27,738 bases of DNA from Rhizophagus sp. LPA8_4_AMF. Lineage: Eukaryota; Glomeromycota; Glomeromycetes; Glomerales; Glomeraceae. The stretch covers positions 1 to 27,738 of the forward strand of contig JADRCO010000717.1 in assembly GCA_021464525.1 (NCBI GenBank), written 5' to 3'. Positions 19,594 to 27,738 of this stretch are shown here, one piece after another. Both the position numbers and the translations under genes were made by a program. How positions within the stretch are numbered: the stretch's first letter is position 1; every line of letters starts with the position of its first letter. The notes beneath the pieces were generated by a model. That model saw nothing but the letters and a program-made list of their open reading frames with translations. It ran no database searches and was not told where the DNA came from.

Positions 19594-22500
19594 ATGGGTA
19601 AGTCTTAATAATTTTTTTTATTTCTTCTCTTTCTTCATGTTTTTGACGTGTCATTAAAAATGTAAATGTAATTTTACTTAATAGCAGAAAGTTCAAATAA
19701 TAATAACCCAGCTCCAACAACAACACAAGGTAGCGAGCAGTCTACATCAACAGGCGCTCAAAGCAATGCGGGTACAAGATCAACAACATTGCCAATAAAT
19801 GATTCATCAACAAATACTACTATTGGAAGTTCTTCTGCTACAAATTCCCTTTTTTCAACAACTGCTTTTCCTTCTAGGTCACAAAGTCCTTTCGCTCAAA
19901 CGGCAACCACTTCGACTACGAAACCTCCATTTGGTGTACCAACCACACAAAGTTCATTTCCTTCATTTAATAAACCAACTGAATCCATGACTGGAGGTGC
20001 AACGGCTGGTTCTAGTTTTCTTGGCGAAAAGAAAGATAATACAACAACGCAACAAAGCGGTAATGCATTCGGCGGTTTTAATAATAATGGACCACCATCG
20101 CTTTTTGGTGGTGTTACGGCTAATACTCTCGGCGGATTTGGTAAACCAACAATAGGTTTTGGAAGCGCAAATCAAACAACTGCAAGTCAAACAACTACAT
20201 CAACTGCAGGATCTTCATCATTTGGTTTTCCAAAAACAACGTCACCTCCTACTATTGCTGTCTCAACTCAAGCTCAACCGTTCGGTGCTGTTACTAATAC
20301 TCAGAGTTCAACTAAACCATTTGGATTCGGAGTTGCAAATACGACATCATCTGTCGGAACAACTCAATCAGGATTTTCTGCTTTCGGAAATCCATCATCA
20401 TCTTCTGCAACAACCACTCAACCAGCATTATTTGGTTTCGGAAACACATCATCATCTACTGCAACAACCACTCAACCAGGATTTGGTGGCTTTGGAAGCC
20501 TACCATCCACTACAACGACAACTCAATCAGGATTTGGTAGTTTCGGAAACACATCAACTAATACAACGACGAATAGACCTGGATTTGGTTTTGGAAACCC
20601 ATCATCATCTACTGCAACAACCACTCAACCAGGATTTGGTGGTTTTGGAGGCATACCATCCACTACAACGACAAATCAACCAGGATTTGGTAGTTTCGCA
20701 AACACATCAACCAATACAACGACGAATAAACCTGGATTCGGTTTTGGAAACATACCATCCACTGCTGCGACGACGACTAAGCCTGGATTTGGTTTTGGAG
20801 GTCTATCATCATCCACTACAACGACGGCACAATCAGGACTTGCTAGTTTCATAAATCAAACTACTACTTCTGCAGCTTCAACTCAAGCTCAATCATTTGG
20901 TGCTGCTACCACCGCTCCTACATTACCCTTTGGCGGCAGCGGCTTTGGTGGCACTGGCACTGCCAAGTCACCATTCGGATCGTTCGGAAATACAAATCAA
21001 ACGACATCTGCTGGAACTCAATCCACATTACTTGGAGGTTTCCGACCAAGTGGTGCCACCGCATCAACAATTTCTGGAGCAGGTTTAGGGTCTATTGGAA
21101 ATATTTCAACTACTTCCGCACCTGCTTCAGCTACAGGTTTTGGTTTCGGTGGTCTAGGTGGTACTCCAAAAACAACAAATACGTCTCCTTTTGGAAATTT
21201 AAATAAAACTAGCGGTACAACACCTCCCACATTACAGACTGGATTTAACCTTACAACTAGTACATCTCCGAGTCAAAGTTCAAATCTTGCGTCTAGAATT
21301 GGTGGTTTACCATCCACCCAATCATCTACTCAATCAACTACTGCGAGACCATTTTCAGCATTTGGTACAAGCACAACTACCACTATTGCTCCGTCAATGT
21401 TTCCTTCAACCTCATGTGAGTAAATTTTTTTTTTTTGATAATTGCCTTTATTTATAATACTAACCAAGTTTTATGTAAAGCTTCATTGAAAGCACCGTCT
21501 TTATCTATAACAAAACCTCCTTCAATTATACCACAGACTACATCTACTGGGCTCTTTCAGACTACATCAACCACATCGTCGTCTCAATTTAGGCCAACTT
21601 TACAAACATCATCCAGCAGCAACATAAGTTATCCAGCAAGAACATCTACTACGGTTGGAACAACGTCACAATCATCAACTGAAAGCATACCAACTTCTTC
21701 AGCTTGGCTAAAGAACAGTAACATTGAGACCATAATTAATAGATGGAAAAAAGACTTGGATACTTCCCTCAAGAAATTTCATAATCAAGCGAGTCAATTA
21801 AGGGAAATGGACCAAAAGATTATTGAAAATTCTGGAAGGGTGAATAATAATTTTAAAAACGTTATTAAATTTATAAATAGAAATCTGATTTTTTTTTATT
21901 GGTATTATTGTAGATTGTTAGATTAGAAGAAGAATCAACAAAAGCTGATTTGCTCCAGTCTGAAATAGATGGAGGTCTGGAAAGTATCGCGAGACGCCAG
22001 GATGAGCTTGAAAAGATGTTGTCAGAGTACGAAGTGAAATTTTCAGAACCAGTACTGGATAGTACGAAACCTTTAGACAAAGAGAGGGAGAAGAAGTATA
22101 TTTTAAAAATATATATATATATTTTTATTTTTATTATATTAAATTCTAAATTAATTTTTAATTCAATATCTTTTTTTTTTTTTTTTTGAAAATAGTTATG
22201 ATATGGCCGAAGAAATCAACCAAGAATTAGGTGAAATGAGTCAAGTTTTGTCCACCATTATTACTGATGTAAATCGAAATATAATAAAACCTTTTGTTAG
22301 TGATGACCTAAATGGAAATCAAGATAAAGAAGACATAGAGGAGGATCCGGTAAGTAACAAAGTCATTTTTGTAATAAATTATTATATTTAGTGTTGGAAA
22401 TTAGATACATTATTCAATCCCTTGCTTAAATCTTATTTTTAGATGGATGAAGTTATCAAGATTCTTAATTCGCATTTAACATCACTGCAATGGATAGATT

Positions 22501-22634
22501 CGCAGGCCAATCAACTTACTCAAGGCGTTCAAACTGCAAAACAGCTACTAATTCAAGCTGAAAATGAGCTAAATGCTCAACAACAACAACAGCAACAACA
22601 GCAACAACAAAATGGTACTAACAATCCCGTATAA
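19594..22634 (+). CDS. NSP1: FG-repeat nucleoporin Nsp1/Nup62
   Basis: This is a central-channel nucleoporin. Its FG repeats form the permeability barrier of the nuclear pore, and its coiled coil builds the Nsp1-Nup57-Nup49 (Nup62) complex. Exons 19594-19597 (ATGG), 19685-21415, 21481-21839, 21914-22095, 22196-22349 and 22443-22634 give 873 residues, near yeast Nsp1 (823). About residues 1-640 are Thr/Ser/Asn-rich with many FG, GFG and FGN units. A repetitive block (20385-20880) has units such as TTTTQPGFGGFG. The Nsp1-C coiled coil starts at NIETIINRWKKDLDTS and ends with IKILNSHLTSLQWIDSQANQ, a clear match to Nup62. An 11-Gln run is encoded at 22578-22610. Alternative-frame ORFs in exon 2 are shadows of this low-complexity sequence. 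Confidence 0.96.
20385..20880 (+). repeat. Imperfect tandem repeats encoding FG units in NSP1
   Basis: Blocks built from ACAACCACTCAACCAGGATT, TTTGGTGGTTTTGGA and CCATCATCATCTACTGC recur several times with small changes. They encode alternating Thr/Ser stretches and GFG motifs. Repeat copy number is likely to vary between strains. Confidence 0.75.
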
Positions 22635-22894
22635 AATGTTAGATATAACGAGGAATTGTGGCTCGTTCATTTATGTCAGCATGACAAACATTTGCAATAA
22701 AAAAAGAAGCATTTTTATATTAAAAATAATTAATTTATTAATAATTATTCATGTGATGTAAAAAATACAATAAATAAAATACTTTATTAACGTATGTCTA
22801 ATTGACTGACTCACTACTAAGAATAGGAATGTCAATGTTATCGAATTTTTTTATAGATTATAAATATTTTTATTTTTGGTTTTTTTTGAAACAA

Positions 22895-23215
22895 ATGTCA
22901 CAAATACGCCGTTCGGGTTTACAAACTGAAGTAATAAATTTTTATCGAAAGTGTTTTAGAGCTGTACGAAAAAAACCTATTGTAAATTTTCAATTTTCAA
23001 AAGTTTAATTCGATTTAGTTTCGTATAATACTTATCCTTTCTCTTACCCAAATAATAAGGAAGCGCAAAATAGATTTCAACAATTTGTTAGAACACAATT
23101 TCGTCAACATATTATATCACCAAGAGATCCTAATGTTATAGAGTATATGCTGAGAAAAGGTAAAAGACAATTAGAAGTTTATGAAAACGATAGCGTTAAA
23201 GACATACATTCGTAA
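22895..23215 (+). CDS. SDHAF1: Succinate dehydrogenase assembly factor (SDHAF1/Sdh6-type LYR protein)
   Basis: SDHAF1 is a mitochondrial matrix LYR protein that helps insert Fe-S clusters into the Sdh2 subunit of complex II. Exons 22895-22981 and 23060-23215 give 80 residues, the size of yeast Sdh6. The LYR-type core SGLQTEVINFYRKCFRA (residues 7-23) has Phe-Tyr-Arg in the tripeptide position and a downstream Phe21. The second exon has RFQQFVRTQFRQHIISPRD and IEYMLRKGKRQLEVY, the arginine-rich part of the family. An upstream in-frame ATG at 22802 would add 31 unconserved hydrophobic residues. The MSQIRR start fits the family better. Confidence 0.88.
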
Positions 23216-23715
23216 GTAGAGAGAGTGTGTTTACAAACAGTTCAAAGAAGATAAGTGTCAAAATGTCATAATAAGAAGAAGAAAAAGAAATGATTTGGGA
23301 TTATTTTGATTATTTTTCTAAGAATTTAAAGTAAATTCCGGATACACTTACAAATTATTTGCTATTTACAGAGTATTTTATTTTTTAATTTTCTTTAATT
23401 CTTTAATCTCCTTAATTCTTAATTCTTAAATAAATTCAGCAAATAAGTTGGAATGTTTATTATATTTAATCGCGATGAAAAAAAAAATGTAAATACTAAA
23501 TGTAAATATATGTTGAATAAAATTGTTACATCTAGCACTAAATAATCATTTTTTCTAAATTGCCACCAGATAAGAGTATAAAGAAAAAAAATGATATATA
23601 TATATACATGACACATTCTACTACTAAATAAATTCTTTTTACTACAATCTCACGAATTATAAACTAATCATCTCACCTAATTTCAATTCGTTCTATATAC
23701 ACATCACACCAAATA
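23216..23715. other. 3' region between convergent genes
   Basis: AT-rich sequence with no supported gene. It contains TTAATTCTT-type repeats at about 23390-23425 and a TATATATATA run near 23597. It presumably holds the 3' ends of SDHAF1 and the small minus-strand gene. Confidence 0.35.
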
Positions 23716-23973
23716 TTAACTCTCAACTTTCTTTTGATATTGTTGATTATGTTTTCTAGGTTCAATCACAACCTCTTTTCTTCCAATTAATTTAGCTTTA
23801 CGACGTTGTTCTAATAATGCTTTACGTTGAGTTTCATCAAATGCTGGGCAAGGCAAAATAGCTGGAGCCGCAACTGTAAATACTGCAAATAAAGCAACAC
23901 TTGAGAATAACGTAAATGTAACTTTTGATTTTTGTGCTGCTGTTAAACTTGCTTTTATTATTATTGGACGCAT
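23716..23973 (-). CDS. Small single-span membrane protein, unrecognised
   Basis: An uninterrupted 85-residue ORF starts MRPIIIKASLTAAQKSK, with a basic, Ser/Thr/Ala-rich beginning. It has one hydrophobic segment at about residues 18-41 (VTFTLFSSVALFAVFTVAAP), then ILPCPAFDETQRKALLEQ and a strongly basic tail rich in Lys/Arg. The layout (short basic N-terminus, one span, charged C-terminal tail) is that of many small mitochondrial inner-membrane assembly factors. I do not recognise the family. Codon composition fits the neighbouring genes. Confidence 0.6.
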   Translation of the reverse strand: MRPIIIKASLTAAQKSKVTFTLFSSVALFAVFTVAAPAILPCPAFDETQRKALLEQRRKAKLIGRKEVVIEPRKHNQQYQKKVES

Positions 23974-24616
23974 ATTAAAATTTTAAATTATCATGAATGT
24001 AATTTCATTCCATTCATTAAAAAAGCACTATAAGATTGTAAACGTAAGAACGTAAGGAAAGGATGATATTCCTTCATTTAAATTTGAATTCGAAGATAAT
24101 CTAATTTAAAAATTTTTCTTTTTAGTCGTACAAAATTTGATATCACATGTATAGAAATTACGTAAATAATTTTTGTATTACGTTAACGTTAATCAGCTCA
24201 TGATCTAGTGATCGGAATTTATCTCCAACACACGTTCTTAAATTATATTAATTATGACTCTCCATTTAGTGATAAATTTCAGCCATTAGATGATCGAGAC
24301 GAATCTATCGAGACGAATCTAATGATACGTATACTATTTATATTTAGTCCTTAAAAGTTTTTTAATTTAATCAGGATATTATTACATTATTTTGCGTATG
24401 ATTACGTTTACATAATTTACGTATTTACGTACGTATTTTGCGTAGTCGGAATTCGCGGAATTACGTACATATTTTTTTGAATAATTAATTACGTAATTAA
24501 GTAATTAACAGTTAAGTCATTACTTAAATTAATCTCATAATCACATGATTTAGGAATTTTCAAAATTATATAACTACGCAAAAAATGATATCTCCTTCAC
24601 AAAAGAATCAAACACC
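23974..24616. other. Intergenic region rich in ACGTA motifs
   Basis: No gene is seen. Repeated TACGTA/TTACGT motifs cluster at 24155-24500. A 16-bp perfect palindrome TTAATTACGTAATTAA is at 24485-24500. TCGAGACGAATCTA is tandemly duplicated at 24294-24321. The stretch includes the promoters of the small membrane-protein gene (-) and the ubiquitin hydrolase gene (+). Confidence 0.5.
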
Positions 24617-25876
24617 ATGTCAACCGAAAAGAAGTCAAAATGGCTCCCATTGGAATCAAACCCTCAAGTTAATAGCTTTTATTTTACTTTATTTATGATA
24701 TTATACGCAAATGTATTTTTTGTCCGTTACTAAAAATCCTGTTCTCTGTTTTTTAGGTCATGAACGACGTAGGTCTTGTTTTCTTTTTCTAAAAAGAAAA
24801 AGAGAGAAATATGGAAATATGGTATACTTATATAAACCTTTATTTCCATTTGAATAGTATGTTCACAAACTAGGAGTATCTAAAGATTGGGCGTATACTG
24901 ACGTTTGGGGCAAGTACTTGACTTTTTGCATTAGTAACGCTCGTTCCTATCAAGTATTTTAAAATAATTTTAATTTATATTCTTTTTTTTATAGGTCTTG
25001 ATGATGAGCTTCTTTTAATGGTCCCTCAACCTGTCAAAGCAGTTATTCTTCTTTTTCCCATAACCGAAAACTACGAGAAAGATAGTAAAGAGGAAGTGAA
25101 ACAAATTCAAGAAAAGGGGCAAGAAGTTTCCCCGAATGTAGTGTTTTTTAAACAAACGATACCTAACGCATGTGGTACCATTGGATTGTTACATACGTTA
25201 GCCAGCAATACGGATGTAATTAAAATTGGTATGTATTATATTTTCTAATTAAAGAACGTTTACTAATGTTTCTTTGAATAAAAAAAAAAAATATTAGTAA
25301 AAATGATTTAATTTAATGATAAGCACGTTAATAATATAATGACGCGTTTCTTTTAATATAAGATGGTACACTAAAGAGTTTATTGGATAAAACAAAGAAT
25401 TTAACACCTGAAGAACGCGCTAAGGTTCTTGAGGAAGATGAAGGATTGGCAGAAGCTCATCATTCTTCTGCATCATCGGGACAAACTAAAGTAAATTTAT
25501 AAATTATTGATTTTAATTCGTTTTTATAATCATATAAATTAATTGTTTATTAATAGGCACCAAGGGCAGACGAAGATGTGAATTCACATTTCGCCGCGTT
25601 TGTCGAAAAGGATGGTTCTCTTTATGAATTAGACGGAAGAAAACCGTTTCCTATTAATCATGGAAAATGCACTGATTTATTGAAGGTTAATAAAAATCTT
25701 ATATTACTTTTATTCCATATTATTTTGAATATTACCTATAATAATGATATATATACATTATATATATATATTTTTGATCTAAATAGGATTCGGCTAAAAT
25801 CATCAAAAAGTTTATGAACAGAGATCCCGATAAAATTCAATTTACAGTAATTGCACTCACATCTAATCAACAATAA
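24617..25876 (+). CDS. YUH1: Ubiquitin carboxyl-terminal hydrolase, UCHL3/Yuh1 type
   Basis: This peptidase-C12 deubiquitinase removes small adducts from ubiquitin or Nedd8/Rub1. Exons 24617-24667, 24757-24768, 24858-24909, 24995-25228, 25363-25490, 25557-25685 and 25787-25876 give 231 residues, as in human UCHL3 (230). The opening [20 protein letters not shown] is family-typical and requires the 12-nt exon 2 (VMND). The catalytic set is Gln92 (oxyanion), Cys98 in [12 protein letters not shown], His170 in NSHFAAFV and Asp185 in [10 protein letters not shown] crossover loop lies at about 145-165, rich in Glu, Ala and Ser. The intron after exon 3 uses a GC donor (G|GCAAGT) with a normal AG acceptor. 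The C-terminus is [11 protein letters not shown]. Overall identity is firm. Confidence 0.96.
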
Positions 25877-26078
25877 TTTGATGAACAAATAAATAATTTT
25901 ATTGTATTTGCTGATTCTATATATGAATATAAATTTATCTGAAGTATAAATAAAATATATTATTGTATTTGGCAATTTTAAATTATTATTAAAGACTACA
26001 AATTTGGATTATGAAAAATGTTAATCAATATTATTGAAATTCTAAATAACTATCATAAATAAATAATCGTTATCGCTG
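25877..26078. other. 3' region between convergent genes
   Basis: A 202-bp AT-rich gap between the stop codons of the ubiquitin hydrolase and the coiled-coil gene. It contains AATAAA-like words suitable for 3' end formation and no other feature. Confidence 0.4.
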
Positions 26079-26477
26079 CTATAAAGATTTCTCCAAAGAT
26101 TTCGCTAAATGAGAACGAAGGTCGTCTAACTTGTCGTGTTGTTTTATCCATTCTTTTTCTCTTTTCTTCCAATTATTCTCTCCCTGTTGCATGTCTTGTA
26201 ACAATTTCTCTAAATTGTTAATTTTATCCAAAGCTTTAGTATAATAAGTTTTTAATGATTCAATAAATTGGTCCTTTTTATGATTGTCTTGAGTTAAAAT
26301 TTCCGTTTCATTTTTTAATTTTTCAACAACTTTATTATGTTCTTGTTGATTTTCTTTTAATTCATCAACTTCTTCAAATAATTTTTCAATTATCTCATCT
26401 TTTTTAACAATTTCTGATTTATAATATTCAATTGTGTGATGAGGTGGTTTGGTATCCATATTCTTTAACGATGGCAT
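26079..26477 (-). CDS. Coiled-coil protein, unrecognised
   Basis: An intronless ORF of 132 residues starts MPSLKNMDTKPPHHTIEYYK. From about residue 17 it is a nearly continuous heptad-like, highly charged helix (for example IIEKLFEEVDELKENQQEHN and KDQFIESLKTYYTKALDKIN) running to the end, so a dimeric coiled coil is likely. No enzymatic motif, signal peptide or membrane span is visible. A second Met at residue 7 could be the start. I do not recognise the family. The composition is ordinary for the region and the frame is open throughout, so it is probably a real gene. Confidence 0.6.
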   Translation of the reverse strand: MPSLKNMDTKPPHHTIEYYKSEIVKKDEIIEKLFEEVDELKENQQEHNKVVEKLKNETEILTQDNHKKDQFIESLKTYYTKALDKINNLEKLLQDMQQGENNWKKREKEWIKQHDKLDDLRSHLAKSLEKSL

Positions 26478-27738
26478 GTGGAAAATTGGGCTATTAAAAA
26501 AAAAAATTCGTGTAAAGTTACACCAAGCCCGAATTATTTTTTTATACTTTAATAATTAGAAGGTTTCAATATTTATATATTTATTTATTTAAAAAACATT
26601 TGATAGTAATTTTATTAGAATTATGCATAACATAAAATTGTTACAGTTATAAATCTCTTAGTTAATTTAAATTTACATGGGTGGCAGTTTTAGAACAAGT
26701 TTGTTTTTCAAAAATGCGTTTAAGTAAAGAACTTTGAGATAGAATTTATAATTCTTTACCAAAATTTGCTGAAATTCATAGAAAAGTAACCAAGTTATGC
26801 AAGAGAGCATCGATTAATTGAAAGTTAACCATTTTTTACACAAAGAACTAGCTCCTAAACATTCCAAATTTATGGCAGTGATATGAGTACTAATTAAGTA
26901 TGTAATGTAGTTCAAACCCTCTTAAATTAATATAAAATTTTTCGTATACCGAAAATTGAAAATATCTATCGTACCCCAATATGAAAATTTTGATTTATAA
27001 TAATCAATTAAATATGTTGGTTTTTATAAAATTAAAAGTATTACTAATTTGATATATTGAGAGGAATATTTTAAGTTAATCTTAAAGGGGGATATCTTGT
27101 ACAATGCGGTACGATACTGGTACGATACCATTCGTCCCAATGTGCTACAGGACTCAAGAAAGAGTAATAACAAAGACGGAATAGTAAATCCACTGATGTT
27201 TTAAACCGTTATAAGATTTGAAATGTTTATTTCATAACCTTTATTATATTACTGTTAAATTGTTTTACGGAGAGATTTTTTTAAAAAATATACAATATTT
27301 TCATCTCCAAAAAAGATGATGTATGCTTTGAGTTAAAGCCACATTTTAAATCGGAAATTGCTTAAATGTCCATTGTTCACTTTCCAGCATGAAACCTCTT
27401 GAAACTTAAATAATTATAATAGAACATTCGATTCATGAATATCAATGATGAATTTGTTTGTCATTTCAAATCATAAATTATGAAATAAACGATATCGCGT
27501 CATTTTTTTCAATCGGATAATGTATTCATTCAAAAACCTTCTATTTTGTTCTCCCCCCCAAAAAAAAATTATAGTTAAATTTATCGGCTAAGGACCGAAA
27601 CTAACCGCCTAATAAAGTGTGTTATTGAGTTAGGTATGTACAACACTAAAATTAAGTATATAAATATAAATGAATATAATGAATGAAAAAAAAAACGCCA
27701 CATTTTTTTTTTTTTTTTTATAATAAATAAATAAAAAA
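26478..27738. other. AT-rich non-coding end of window with possible decayed coding remnant
   Basis: No intact gene. At about 26714-26818 (+) a frame broken by stops reads MRLSKEL, stop, DRIYNSLPKFAEIHRKVTK, which looks like the remnant of a DNA-binding helix-turn-helix start of a transposase. This is weak. GGTACGATAC is repeated at 27108-27117 and 27119-27128. The rest consists of A/T runs. Confidence 0.35.

Noticed and set aside
20159..20854. A 231-residue ORF (+) inside NSP1
   Set aside because: It is a shadow frame of the repetitive FG-coding exon, with composition dominated by Leu/His/Gln from frame-shifted repeats.
22802..22894. Upstream in-frame start for SDHAF1
   Set aside because: It adds a hydrophobic unconserved segment. 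The family starts just before the LYR core.
1..27738. CRISPR arrays, rRNA or tRNA genes, bacterial operons
   Set aside because: No regularly spaced repeats or RNA-gene signatures were seen. The intron-rich genes are eukaryotic.

Overview
The window looks like nuclear DNA of a filamentous or early-diverging fungus. Almost every gene is broken by short introns (about 50-120 bp) with GTAAGT/GTATGT-type donors. Intergenic DNA and introns are extremely AT-rich and full of T(n)A(n) homopolymer tracts. Gene content is eukaryotic housekeeping. The genome style, plus a decayed copy of a repeated protein family that I remember mainly from Rhizophagus, suggests an arbuscular mycorrhizal fungus (Glomeromycotina, Rhizophagus-like). 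That assignment is an inference, not a database result.

Layout. Positions 1-1000 are a miniature-transposon area: a hAT-type MITE with perfect 15-bp inverted termini and a perfect 8-bp target duplication (650-973), a second member cut by the window start (1-341), and a Tc1/mariner-type MITE nested inside that second member (40-182). Positions 1030-1440 hold a degraded plus-strand gene fragment. Positions 1450-3690 hold a minus-strand pseudogene of the repeated family, with weaker coding remnants up to about 4300. A third small element lies at 5065-5193.

From 5.4 kb onward the window is a gene-dense housekeeping block. In order: DNA ligase I (+, 17 exons), TIM54 (-), histidinol-phosphate aminotransferase HIS5 (+), a secreted/membrane Cys-rich protein with a Gly/Pro/Ala stalk (-), ER FKBP-type prolyl isomerase (+), TCTP/TMA19 (+), MIS18 centromere protein (-), NSP1/NUP62 FG nucleoporin (+), SDHAF1/SDH6 LYR protein (+), an unrecognised 85-aa single-membrane-span protein (-), a UCHL3/YUH1-type ubiquitin hydrolase (+) and an unrecognised 132-aa coiled-coil protein (-). 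Two pairs are divergent over about 180-220 bp (TIM54/HIS5 and MIS18/NSP1). Several pairs are convergent (LIG1/TIM54 only 82 bp apart).

The genes do not form one pathway. They cover replication and repair, mitochondrial import and assembly, histidine synthesis, nuclear transport, centromere identity and ubiquitin turnover. The most notable signals are structural: a ligase PIP box assembled across a splice junction, below an in-frame upstream start that could give a mitochondrial form; minimal coding exons (ATG only, ATGG, a 12-nt microexon, a stop-codon-only last exon) and one GC-AG intron; and a MITE whose target duplication copies a 3' splice-site-like sequence. I found no convincing evidence of a wholly new multi-gene system. 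All exon joins were read by eye from splice consensus and reading frame.
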